Of a DNA stretch of 64,000 nucleotides, positions 10,266 through 21,290 are shown one piece after another. The notes under the pieces are model-generated. The model ran no database searches. It saw only the letters and a list, made by a program, of their open reading frames with translations, and had not been told where the DNA came from. Positions within the stretch are counted from its first letter, which is position 1. Each line of letters opens with the position of its first letter. The stretch is from Epiperipatus broadwayi (taxonomy: Eukaryota; Onychophora; Udeonychophora; Euonychophora; Peripatidae): contig JAQFVV010000018.1 of assembly GCA_028023455.1 (NCBI GenBank), positions 4,305,800 to 4,369,799 of the forward strand. Reading direction: 5' to 3'. A program made the translations under genes and the position numbers.

Positions 10266-11345
10266 ATGAATGACAGTAGTGAAATGTCAGTTAGTGGTAG
10301 TTTTGATATGGGGAATTTAATAGAGAAACTGGAGGCTATGATGAAAACCAACTCTAATGAATTGAAAGATCTTAGAGCTGAGATGAAAATAAACTCTAAT
10401 GAATTAAAAGATGAACTTAGAGCTGAGATGAAAATAAATTCTGATAAACTAGAGACTAGCTTAAAAACAAATTCTGATGAACTTTCTCAGAAGCTAGAAT
10501 CTAAATATGATGAACTTAGAGTTGAGATGAAAATTAATTCTAATGAATTAAAAGTTTTGGTAGATGATAGTATTAGAAGAGTAGAAATAAAATTTGATGA
10601 AAAGATGGAAAAATATAGAGAAGAGACAATAGTGGAAGCTAATTCTTTAAAAGCAAAAATTGAAGAAATAAATAATGAAATGAAGGAAGAAAATCAAGGA
10701 ATTATAGCCAGATTAGAAGTAGTTGAAAGAAAGACTATAAAGAAACCTAAAATTTTTGATGAATACTATAGTAAGGATAAAAGAATTGATGAATCTGTAG
10801 AAATAAAATTAAATTCTTTAGGTGAAAAATTACTAAAGATTATGGATAATACCAGTAATAAATTTAAAGATAAAATACAAAATCTAGTTCAAAAATGTAC
10901 CATTAATTGTGGAAACGTTTATACAAAAATTAATATTTACAAAGAAATATTCTTTACAAGAATTAACAATATAATATGTAATGTAAATTTTATGGAAGTA
11001 GAAATTGATCCAAATGGAGATTTAGGCAAAGTCAAAATAAAACTTAAATTCAGAAGTAAAGAGAAAATTAAAATAGATTTTCTTGAGATAATTTATACCA
11101 GTAAAAATATGAAGAAAATTAAAGTAAAATTCAAAGAAATGAGTAGAGATAAGTTTAAAATAAATTATCTTAAAGGAAGTATAGATTTTATGAAAGATAT
11201 TGGAAAAGCTAAAGTTAAACTTAAAGCTATAGATGGAAAGATAAATAATATTGATTTTCTTCAAGAAAATATAATTAAGGAAAGAGATTTAAGTAAACCT
11301 AAAGTTAAACTGAAAATAATTAATATAATAATGTTATTGTTGTAA
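10266..11345 (+). CDS. Gag-like coiled-coil protein of outer LTR element
   Basis: This is an intact 359-codon frame starting ATG and ending TAA. Residues about 25-110 contain five or six imperfect repeats built on NSNELKxELRAEMKI, strongly charged and heptad-like, predicting a long coiled coil. Residues about 110-165 continue as charged helix (KYREETIVEANSLKAKIEE). The C-terminal third is very rich in Lys and Ile, with recurrent K-V-K-L-K blocks. There is no Cys-His zinc knuckle and no protease. It is the only long frame in the element's internal region, placed where gag should be. A broken frame at 56640-57030 shares the MN...NEM start, MMK block, INS.K/L repeats and a FxDE...RxET segment. 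I infer both are gag proteins of one lineage. Confidence 0.6.
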   Translation: MNDSSEMSVSGSFDMGNLIEKLEAMMKTNSNELKDLRAEMKINSNELKDELRAEMKINSDKLETSLKTNSDELSQKLESKYDELRVEMKINSNELKVLVDDSIRRVEIKFDEKMEKYREETIVEANSLKAKIEEINNEMKEENQGIIARLEVVERKTIKKPKIFDEYYSKDKRIDESVEIKLNSLGEKLLKIMDNTSNKFKDKIQNLVQKCTINCGNVYTKINIYKEIFFTRINNIICNVNFMEVEIDPNGDLGKVKIKLKFRSKEKIKIDFLEIIYTSKNMKKIKVKFKEMSRDKFKINYLKGSIDFMKDIGKAKVKLKAIDGKINNIDFLQENIIKERDLSKPKVKLKIINIIMLLL

Positions 11346-11510
11346 AACAAAATGATTTTCAAGAGTTCTTTAATGTTGAAATTACATCAATCTGATTTGC
11401 GATTTTTAAAGGATTATTTAGAAAATTTGAATGAATACCATTCAAAATTATCCAGAGAATTGTTTTTTAATTGAATCTAGAATAAGTAAAATAAAGACTT
11501 ACTCAAGTCG

Positions 11511-11741
11511 ATGATGTTTATCAAGATAGTCAAAGGAAAAGTAAGATTATCTGATAAAATAGCAACTATTATTGATAAAGTTAAGAGTTATGTTAGTGCT
11601 TATGATCAAGTTACTATTTATGTAAAGGATATAGATGTAGAATCTAAGGAGTTCATAGCAAAATCTTTAGATACTTATCTCAAAATTATTCAAAAGCAAT
11701 TGAGTTATACCAAAATGCTATATGAAAATCTTGTAAATTAG
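11511..11741 (+). CDS. Short ORF downstream of gag-like gene
   Basis: This is a 76-codon frame containing RLSDKIATIIDKVKSYVSAY and ending at TAG. It lies about 165 bases after the gag-like stop in a different frame. The intervening bases translate in part as NDFQEFFNVEITS, so this may be the broken C-terminal part of the same gag. No family is recognised. A frameshift remnant seems more likely than a separate gene. Confidence 0.35.
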   Translation: MMFIKIVKGKVRLSDKIATIIDKVKSYVSAYDQVTIYVKDIDVESKEFIAKSLDTYLKIIQKQLSYTKMLYENLVN

Positions 11742-12029
11742 GGCAAACTTTTTCACAAAGTTTAACATACTGGAAATTCTTTACAGGAAGAATTGAAAAG
11801 GCACTTTTGATTATTATTATTTTTTTTTTTTTTAAGAAAACTTGGATAAATATCTAGATGATCTGAGAGATAGATATAAATAAATGAATGTGGTTATTAA
11901 TATGAAAAATAATATTCTTTAAACCATGTTAGTCCTTAGAAAGATTACAAATTTGAGAAGTTTTTCGATATCTCTTAATTAATTAGTTATTTGCAAAGAC
12001 ATTTTTTTTTTCGGTGGATTTGAGGGTAA

Positions 12030-13245
12030 TGTAAATATCAATAGGTCGATATTTATATTTTAAAAATTTGTTATTTGTTATTAAAAAAAAAAATCTCTTT
12101 AAGTTAAAGTTTACATATGAAATATTTAAATTTTTCTTTTATGTTTATTAAATATAGTTATTATTTGAAGTTATTATTTTATTTATATATATTGATAGTA
12201 CATCGTTATAAACATTTAATTATTAAAATAAATAAGGACATATAAATTGTTGATTAAAAAAAAAAATTATTTTATTTGCAATGATTACTAAATGCAATAA
12301 ATAATTATTTATGTATATTTTAAAAGATGTCAAATTTTCGATTTGATACTTTTTATATGTATACTTAATATTTTATTTTTATTTTGATATTAATTGTTGT
12401 AAAAGAGAACATATATATATAACATGAGTTTTAAAATAGCATCTGCTGGCATGAAACCACGCGACAATAATAAGGAAGCCATTATTAGGATTATTGCTTA
12501 TAAAAATGGGATATAGAACAAACAACTGAAGGATAGAATTTTATTACATTTTATTTCTTTAAAGTTTACCATTTTTTTTAAAAAATACTGAAGTAACGTA
12601 TATATATTTTGTAATAAACATATAAATTATGATGGGGTAATAAGGATATATTGCAGCTAGGTGCTGCATCATCAACGTTCATTAATTCCAAAGCAATTTT
12701 TCAATGGAACAACTAAAATTTTCAACGTATAAATTTCATCGCGTCTGGAGTTAAAAGCTGGCATAGCTATCTTAAATGTATTATCGTCAATTTAATTCTA
12801 ATCTGAAAGTAATTGTAATTGATGTACTGGATTTAACATTTTAATAAAATATGCATATATTCAAGAATTAATAATCTTCTTTAATGAAATCGTTTCGTCG
12901 TCTTTTATAGAATGCATTCTAAAATTTAAAAAAAATATATACAGATGAAAAAAACTCATGGACTAAATTAATTCTTAAAAAGGACAATCAACTAAGTGAA
13001 CTTTTAAAAAGGTATTTAATAATTATATATTTATATGAGTGATGTGTGGATATATATTTTTGAGATTGATATATTTTTTTTTTGTTTATTTTTATTTTTC
13101 ATTGTAAAATGTAACGTTTGTGAATGATCAATTTAAGCGTCTTGTTCTATTATAACATTAAACGTATAACAGATGATGTTTAAGATAAATATTTAAATAA
13201 TTTTAAAATCTGAAAATATAATTTATAAGTTGAGGTACTATATAT
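12030..13245 (+). repeat. 3' LTR of outer element, left part
   Basis: It repeats 6558-7777 with few differences, starting at TGTAAATATC. A modest purine stretch (GGTGGATTTGAGGGTAA) lies just upstream and could be the polypurine tract. It ends at ACTATATAT, where the nested element begins. Confidence 0.88.
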
Positions 13246-13588
13246 TGTAACATTTATTTATATATGTTACAAATATATTGGCATTTGGTAAAAGCTAAAA
13301 AAGTAAATTTCGATTTTTTTTTGATTAGTATAAATTTTGTTAAGAGCGTACAATGAAAGTTAAATTATTCTTCGATATTTTTTTTTAATTAGTAATAACG
13401 TAATTGGAGAGAACAAAAAAGAATTCCAAAAGCAAGTAAAAAGATAAGCTAAAAGAAAAATATTTCTAGCTAATTAAACATGGCCGAAAACTTGATAAGA
13501 AAATAGAGACTTTAGTACCTAAAATTTTAAAAAACTGTATAAGATTAGAAAGGCATGGTACGAGCATGCGCAGAAGCCCTAAAACTGG

Positions 13589-13600
13589 ATATAAAAAGGA
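13589..13600 (+). promoter_or_regulatory. Candidate TATA box in nested element LTR
   Basis: ATATAAAAAGG stands in a locally GC-richer setting, followed by GAGGGATCCGGTTG. It is a good Pol II TATA match, and the copy in the 3' LTR (about 15719) is identical. Transcription would start about 30 bases downstream. This is inferred only from the motif. Confidence 0.5.
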
Positions 13601-14302
13601 GGGATCCGGTTGAAGGAGGGTCTTGTTCGTTTTATTTCGCTAGTTGGTCTTGGATAACATTTAATATGTCCAAGATCACTCGTCACCGAAGGAATTCGGC
13701 AATGTCGCAGTGAACCGGAGCCCCTGAAAACATCAGACCTAATGATGTACACCAGGAAAAGCCTTCGTGACCAACTGGGAAATGGACCACAAGAACAAGC
13801 AAGAACCAAACGGCCGAGCTCATTATTAAAAAAAAACTATGCATAGTTAGCTACAACCTTCGTGAATTCACAAAGCTTACCGGTAAGTTAAGAATAATAA
13901 TCCTGATTGTGACCAAGTTAACTAGTTAAAAACTACTCGTGAAAATATAGCTATAAAAAGAATCCCGATAGTGACTTTATATTTCTATATGAGAGACTCT
14001 TAATTAACCAAGAACTTTTTGCTTATTTTAAATGATATTGATATTTTCTGTATATTTTCCACCTAGATTAAATGTGTTCTCTCCAAAATATTAAACAATA
14101 TTTAACCTAGAAATGTTTTATTTTGTTAGAATAAAAGAGATTATATTTTTATCAACATTTTTTTTATTGTACGTTATTAATAGAAGTTATTATTTTTGTT
14201 ATTAGATTTATTTTAGTGAAATAGGATTTAAGTGTAAGTTACCTTTGCCAATATGTTTCAATACGCCAGGGCTAACAATCGTAAAAAAAATCATTAATTC
14301 TC

Positions 14303-14323
14303 ATTACGGTAGAATTACCGTAC
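14303..14323. repeat. Short perfect hairpin in nested element LTR
   Basis: TACGGTA, four-base loop GAAT, then TACCGTA. It is preserved in both LTRs, with AAAATAAAAAT just downstream, so it may lie near the RNA 3'-end signal. Its function is unknown. Confidence 0.5.
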
Positions 14324-14628
14324 AAAATAAAAATATTATAAAAGGATCTTTTTATTTTTCTTCGTTTTACAATTTGCGAGAGGTGCTGGCGGCATATTTC
14401 AGCGGATTCTTAGGAATCCTGGCGCCCATAGGAAATAAAATTAAAAGTTGATTTATGTCTATGGTACAAATTCGTAATCAATTAATAGGCCGGAGTCGAT
14501 CAGGAAAAATAGCTGTGTTAAGAATAGAAATACAACTTTCTTTTTTTTTCTTGATACAGTTTGATCAAACCACGCTCAAATATACATTTGGGGCGTATAG
14601 TGGTCTAGCAATACGAAAAACGAAACAA

Positions 14629-14646
14629 TGGCGACCCAACTCGGGC
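14629..14646 (+). promoter_or_regulatory. Candidate primer-binding site of nested element
   Basis: TGGCGACCCAACTCGGGC begins one base after the LTR end. This is the expected position and opening triplet for a tRNA-primed site. It shares GGC..G.CCCAA with the outer element's site. Confidence 0.65.
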
Positions 14647-15378
14647 TTCGATTTAACAACTACAACCTGAGATGAGTTGTAATGATAAAGAACATTACAA
14701 TGATGACTCAAAGAAACTCACAGCCGGAAAATAAATTATGATTTTTTTGAAAAAAAAAAAATTATAAGAAAAAAAACTAACTAATTAAACCCAGATTATT
14801 AAAATATGAAAGAAGATATTTTTTTAATATGACTTCCAAAAAAAATATATATATGTATATTTTTTTATATATGTCTAAAAAACACGATCGTGGCTGATGT
14901 AGACGTAAGTCACAAGTATTTGACCGGGTAGGCGGTTACTGAAGAGGGGAATAACATAGCCCCGAGTCCTTATCCACAGTATATGAACATAAGACCATCT
15001 TTAAATGCTCGTCAGACTATTTCTAGCAGAGATCCCAATAAAGGGGAAGGCGGATCAAGTTGGACCAAGTTGCCACGGGCCTGTAAGACTCAGAACGATG
15101 AGCAACGCTCGTTTGTGCTTATAACTTGGGCTTCTTATTAGTAATAGTACACTAAAGCGGATAGGACACAGATGAATGTTGAAATATTTTCCATTCCCGC
15201 CGTGTTAGACCTAAAAGTGGGCATTAAAGCCGAACGTCGCTTGTGAATGAGTCTACACAACATATCAGCACGCTACTACACACACAAAAAAAAAAAAAAT
15301 ATATGAATTTGAAAAAAACTTAAGAATAAAATTAGTGTAAACCCCTATTTTATTCTCATCTCCTGGCACTGGTGGTAT
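14647..15378 (+). other. Interior of nested element, non-coding and GC-richer
   Basis: About 730 bp contains no significant ORF. The part 14880-15260 is visibly richer in G+C than the surroundings and free of simple repeats, which suggests a retained RNA function such as packaging or structure. The segment before the 3' LTR (CTGGCACTGGTGGTAT) is only a weak polypurine tract. Confidence 0.6.
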
Positions 15379-16758
15379 TGTAACATTTATTTATATATGT
15401 TACAAATATATTGGCATTTGGTAAAAGCTAAAAAAGTAAATTTCGATTTTTTTTTGATTAGTATAAATTTTGTTAAGAGCGTACAATGAAAGTTAAATTA
15501 TTCTTCGATATTTTTTTAATTAGTAATAACGTAATTGGAGAGAACAAAAAAGAATTCCAAAAGCAAGTAAAAAGATAAGCTAAAAGAAAAATATTTCTAG
15601 CTAATTAAACATGGCCGAAAACTTGATAAGAAAATAGAGACTTTAGTACCTAAAATTTTAAAAAACTGTATAAGATTAGAAAGGCATGGTACGAGCATGC
15701 GAGAAGCCCTAAAACTGGATATAAAAAGGAGGGATCCGGTTGAAGGAGCGTCTTGTTCGTTTTATTTCGCTAGTTGGTCTTGGATAACATTTAATATGTC
15801 CAAGATCACTCGTCACCGAAGGAATTCAGCAATGTCGCAGTGAACCGGAGCCCCTGAAAACATCAGACCTAATGATGTACACCAGGAAAAGCCTTCGTGA
15901 CCAACTGGGAAATGGACCACAAGAACAAGCAAGAACCAAACGGCCGAGCTCATTATTACAAAAAACTATGCATAGTTAGCTACAACATTCGTGAATTCAC
16001 AAAGCTTACCGGTAAGTTAAGAATAATAATCCTGATTGTGACCAAGTTAACTAGTTAAAAACTACTCGTGAAAATATAGCTATAAAAAGAATCCCGATAG
16101 TGACTTTATATTTCTATATGAGAGACTCTTAATTAACCAAGAACTTTTTGCTTATTTTAAATGATATTGATATTTTCTGTATATTTTCCACCTAGATTAA
16201 ATGTGTTCTCTCCAAAATATTAAACAATATTTAACCTAGAAATGTTTTATTTTGTTAGAATAAAAGAGATTATATTTTTATCAACATTTTTTTTATTGTA
16301 CGTTATTAATAGAAGTTATTATTTTTGTTATTAGATTTATTTTAGTGAAATAGGATTTAAGTGTAAGTTACCTTTGCCAATATGTTTCAATACGCCAGGG
16401 CTAACAAATCGTAAAAAAAATCATTAATTCTCATTACGGTAGAATTACCGTACAAAATAAAAATATTATAAAAGGATCTTTTTATTTTTCTTCGTTTTAC
16501 AATTTGCGAGAGGTGCTGGCGGCATATTTCAGCGGATTCTTAGGAATCCTGGCGCCCATAGGAAATAAAATTAAAAGTTGATTTATGTCTATGGTACAAA
16601 TTCGTAATCAATTAATAGGCCGGAGTCGATCAGGAAAAATAGCTGTGTTAAGAATAGAAATACAACTTTCTTTTTTTTTCTTGATACAGTTTGATCAACT
16701 CACGCTCAAATATACATTTGGGGGCGTATAGTGGTCTAGCAATACGAAAAACGATACA
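15379..16758 (+). repeat. 3' LTR of nested element
   Basis: It is 1380 bp and nearly identical to 13246-14627. It is followed directly by the duplicated ATAT and the remainder of the outer LTR. Confidence 0.92.
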
Positions 16759-17385
16759 ATATATTAATTATTATCTTTGTATTATAACTATTAGGCAGAA
16801 ATATGTCTTTATATATTTATTGTTTATATTAATATTGAAACATTAATATTATTTAAAGTCAAACGATAACATAAAATAAAGATGTGCTATTTATTTTTAT
16901 AAATAATGCCTTTGTAATTATTTAAAGATCGATACTATATTATTCTTATTTTCTTAATGCCAAAGTTATTAGTAAATTAATTAAATTTACGACTTAATAA
17001 AAGATAATTTCTTATTTCATTTATTACTTGGTTTGTAGGTCACTTACATATATTATTTTTCATACACATATTTAAAGGTACATAAATTTTTATAGTAGAT
17101 GTGTATATTTGAATTTAATAAAAGTCCCTTTATTTTTGATATATATATTTGATTAGTTAGTCACATCAACCTAAAAGATAAATTATAATGAAAGATCTTA
17201 TTGATTAGTATGATTTTATATTTGTTTTATATAAAGCTAGCTGGGAGGGCAATTTAAACAATTTATTAAAATATAATTGGAACAAGTTTGTTTTTCTTCA
17301 TTCTTTAATATAAATGGAATACCTCATATACGTTCCATTATATTTAACTTGCTTAATTATGGGGCTACTCATATACGTTTCCATT

Positions 17386-17388
<3 letters not shown>
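16759..17388 (+). repeat. 3' LTR of outer element, right part
   Basis: It resumes the outer LTR at the equivalent of 7778 and ends TTCCATTACA, followed by (TA)n at 17389-17421. Confidence 0.88.

Positions 17389-17421
<33 letters not shown>
17389..17421. repeat. (TA)n at outer element 3' flank
   Basis: This TA tract matches the one before the 5' LTR (about 6538-6557). The outer element therefore inserted into a TA repeat. Confidence 0.95.
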
Positions 17422-17424
<3 letters not shown>

Positions 17425-19904
17425 AATAGTCAAATACTTCAACATAACAAAGGGTAAATAGACCACATAATTGATTCTGATCATATCATTGGCAATGTGT
17501 TTGAAGAAATAAATCATGTTAACAGAAAGTAAACAGAAGTGTGGATCATTTTTGATTCCATATCAGTCCTCAACCAACATATTAATAGTACTCAATTAAA
17601 TCATAAATGGAATTGTCATTGATAATGCATTTTCATTTATGCAATCTTATTTCAATAATAACCTAAGTACAATAGGACTATAATAAAAATCCTCTTAGTA
17701 ACTTTTAAATAGTTTGAAAGTAGATATGAAACATCTAATTTATTTATTAATTGTGACAATTATTTTGGGGAAGATATCCTAGAATTAATTTATATTGTGA
17801 AACTTAATCCTTCATTTGGTTAAAACATTTCCATTGTTCTCCCTTGTGACAATATTTAAAATCATTCCACATTTAAATTTAATATTAAACTTTTATTTTC
17901 TATTAGAATTTAATACATTAGAATTGATTTGTTAGAAATATAAGATTACAAATGATGAACATCTTTAAAAATCATATTTGAACTTTGAAAATATACAAAA
18001 AATAATTTTAAACAGAAGGTAATCAACTTTTATTTATGTGATAAACTGTTATATTTAATCAATGTTGTTTTTGTTTAATGTTAGAAACTCTCAATTCAAG
18101 GCACAAGATAAAGTTTTTGAAAAGATAAAAGTGGCTGTCTTATCTTTTGTATCTAAAATCAATTACAAAACCAATCTTAAGTATCTTGAAATAAGAGTTT
18201 GAAGATTTTGTATTATTCATTTTACTCCCATGTTTTTTACTGCATATTAATATTAAGAGATGTTAGAATTAATGTAATAAATATAATACATAATGATAAT
18301 GACATTTTTTTCTGATTTGACCTTTTAACTCATGAAATAAAAAAGTAACCAAATAATTGTGATTGAAATTTTTAAAAAAAAAAAAAATTTGAATGAAAAA
18401 ATGTCAAATTATGATAAATTTATCAATTTTTTTTTATTATTTAAAATTGCATTTATAAATGTCTAAATATTTTTAACATTGTGCATTACTGGATTAAAAA
18501 TATTTAAAAAAAAGAAATTAATGAAATTACCAATATAGGTTTCTGTTTACCATTACAATTGAATTTGTTAATTTTTATTTTTAAAAATAAAACATATACA
18601 AATAAAGTCAAATTGTAATACTGTATATTTTTGTTTTTGAAATAATTATTATACAAATATTGTTTAAAAATAATTATAAATATTGTAATAAATTATAAAA
18701 GCAAGGCATTTTGCTGATTGCTAAGAATAAAATAACTTTGTATATAATTACTTCTGTAACTTTTCTCTTGAAGTGATTTGGATTCAGTAAAAATTATTTT
18801 GCCTATAGACTTTTGTTCTCTTCTGATTTTTTAACTAATAAATAAATATTGTTTTTCATCAAAATGAACACAAAGCTGGAAAAATAGCACTAAAGGTAGA
18901 TGCAGAAGGGTGGAGGAAATTTAAAAATCCATCAGCATTCTCTCCACAGATTTCCAAATAAAGTACTTTGTAATTATTAAAAGCAGTTTTAGTAATGCTC
19001 TCAGTTGAAATTAAAAAGACTTACAGTTTACTTTCTTATTTTTATTTTAAAAGATTAAATAATTTTTTTTTTATTTTATGATCTTATTGATTATATCAAA
19101 TATTGATCTATCAATATTTATTATTGTGTGTCAGATTTTTTTAAAGAAACTACTTTAAGATTATCAATAATATAATCATATTTATTTCATCATAGATGGT
19201 GTATTTATATAATTAATGTGACTAATTGGTGTACAACATATACTTGACTACTGATTAAATTAAGCTGATGTAAATGTGCCTTTTTCAAAAAAAAAACTAA
19301 TTTTATTTAATAATATTTTCTTAACCCTTTCATACGACTTGTTAATAAAGTTTTAACAATATTTAGATTGTTAGCTGTTAAGTTTGTCATTCTTATTTTC
19401 TAGTGTTATATGTTTGTAATTAACAAGTTAAAAAAACGTTTTTGATATTGTGGAAATAAGAAATTTATAGAAATGTGTAATATTGAGATTTTTTTCTTTT
19501 AAGAAAAAATTTCAAATTAAATATATAGTTTGCCGATAGTATTTCAATTAAAATGTTACTGTTGAAATACGTTTTTTTAATCATTGTTTTAGTATCTAAG
19601 ATTATTTTTAATCAACAATGTTTATATATAATATTAATTAAAACTTTCATTTTGCTAGATAATGGAATTTCAGTTTGCAATTCATTGTTTAATTGGTATT
19701 TTGATTAATTAAATCAAAAATGAAATTTATCTAGAAAAATATCCAGATTATTCATTACATTTTACATATTTAAGTATATATATATGTATAATCATTTTTG
19801 TAATAACTAAAATCACTTTATTATTAAGAAATGTTTTTATAGTTCATATTAAAAATATTATCCATAAATCAAATTATGATTTAGAACTAAACTAGGTATA
19901 TATA
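17422..19904. other. Non-coding A/T-rich stretch
   Basis: It is about 2.5 kb with no supported gene or recognised mobile element. Stop codons are dense in all frames. Confidence 0.5.
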
Positions 19905-20010
19905 ATTGTAGGGGTTTGAACACAGACTTTCAAGCTCTCTTCAATTATCACTCTGTTTCACACAACTAATAGACATCACCATACACATGTAAAAACAATA
20001 AATGATCTCC
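19905..20010 (-). repeat. Hammerhead-bearing dispersed repeat, truncated copy R7
   Basis: Only the part distal to the ribozyme is kept: GGGTTTGAACACAGACTTTC, ACACATGT and ATAAATGATCT..AATAT, matching 33365-33450 and 53296-53400. On the minus strand it ends in GTGTTCAAACCCC, the clearest B-box-like string of the family. The hammerhead core is absent. Confidence 0.6.
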
Positions 20011-20335
20011 AATATATTAGTAAATTTTAGGAGTATTATTTAAGAATAATAGTACAATAATATTATTTGGAGTTACAGGAGTATTCCTGGATAAAAATAT
20101 ATCATATAATATTAAATATAACACAAAGTATGATAAGTGATTGATTACAGAAAGTTTAATATAAAAAAGTAAATAACAGAAAAGGTAATTGAATATTTGA
20201 TATTAAACATAAAATGAACATGAAAAAGAAATCATGAATGAATACCCAATATTAAAAGTAAATATAAACATAGAAAGACTGAATTCGAGTAGTCTATGTT
20301 AATATTGAAAGATTTGTTAAAAATTTTCATATTCA

Positions 20336-20503
<168 letters not shown>

Positions 20504-21290
20504 TTGTTTATATAATAAAAATGAGAGAATAAAAAATAAAGATATCAATTGTAACCTAATTATTAAATAATAACTATTAATGCTTTAACAGAGATGTTAT
20601 TTTTAATATATGCCCAATTTAAATATTAATCTTATAATATACTTTCAAAATAGCAAATACCAAGACTGGAATCCCTAATGTTTATTTTATTATTTTACTA
20701 CTCTGAATTGGTTATATGTGTTAATTTTGTAACACCTCAAAAAAAATTTTTAACCATACCTTCAGTAATTTTAAATTATTTAAATCTTGTTATCTAATAC
20801 ATAAATATAACAATAACTAATGAATATTATTTGCAAGTATAATTAGTATGAGATAAAACTATATGCCTTTTTTCATTTCCCTTATCTACATTTTTAACCT
20901 ATCTGATTACAATATATAGACAATTAAATTTATTTTGGTTAGAGAATCAATTTTGATTTTTCACAGGTGAATAATTTATGAAAGTGTGAATTGAATATTA
21001 GAAATATTGTGAATGAATTTGTTTACCTACATCTATATATTTTATGTTTGAAATATTAAGACAGCTGCATAGACAAGTAATTTTATTTAGTATATATAAA
21101 ATGATGATGATGAATGTCATTAAATAGTTAAAATGAACCATATTAAATGATATTAAATATTTTTTTAAAAATTAGTCTAATTGAAAAATATCAGATAATT
21201 TTAATATAGTATTTGCCTGAAGGTTTGTGATGATGGTATATTAGATGTGATAATAATGTGTGTGTGAATGAAAAAAAATTCTAATTGATA
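20504..21290. other. Non-coding A/T-rich stretch
   Basis: No supported feature is seen. Confidence 0.5.

Larger units (their letters stand above)
13246..14627 (+). repeat. 5' LTR of nested element
   Basis: It is 1382 bp and starts with a short inverted repeat in which TGTAACAT faces ATGTTACA. Differences from the 3' LTR include poly-T length near 13378, GCATGCGCAG versus GCATGCGAG, GAGGG versus GAGCG, and small changes near the 3' end. Short open frames inside it are not gag-like. Confidence 0.92.
13246..16758 (+). mobile_element. Nested LTR retrotransposon without coding capacity
   Basis: Direct repeats 13246-14627 and 15379-16758 bound a 751-bp interior. Both start TGTAAC and end ACA, so they obey TG...CA. 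The insertion duplicated ATAT (13242-13245 and 16759-16762). The empty site is preserved in the outer 5' LTR near 7771-7790, which proves insertion at this point. By eye the two LTRs differ at about a dozen positions over 1.38 kb, so the insertion is young. The interior has a primer-binding-like site but no ORF of note. It matches the concept of a large-LTR, coding-less element (TRIM/LARD type) that must be mobilised in trans. Confidence 0.9.
6558..17388 (+). mobile_element. Outer LTR retrotransposon, gag-only, with nested insertion
   Basis: Two long, closely similar copies, at 6558-8412 and at 12030-13245 plus 16759-17388, start TGTAAATATC and end TTCCATTACA. They satisfy the TG...CA rule for LTRs. 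The element sits in a (TA)n tract and both flanks read ATAT, so a 4-bp target duplication is possible but not demonstrable. The internal region of about 3.6 kb has a primer-binding-like site, a coiled-coil gag-like ORF and a short second ORF. No protease, reverse transcriptase, RNase H or integrase motif is visible. It is therefore non-autonomous, resembling the TR-GAG class described in plants. The 3' LTR is split by a second LTR element at 13246-16758. Confidence 0.85.

Noticed and set aside
10463-10492. CTGATGA inside the gag-like ORF as a hammerhead
   Set aside because: No stem II followed by GAAA at the right spacing; it encodes part of the coiled-coil repeat.
11022-11264. Minus-strand 80-codon frame rich in Phe
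   Set aside because: It is antisense to the Lys-rich end of the intact gag-like ORF.
14245-14670. Two consecutive plus-strand frames in the nested element LTR
   Set aside because: They cross the LTR end and primer-binding site, and the 3' LTR copy disrupts them by a one-base indel, so they are unlikely to encode protein.
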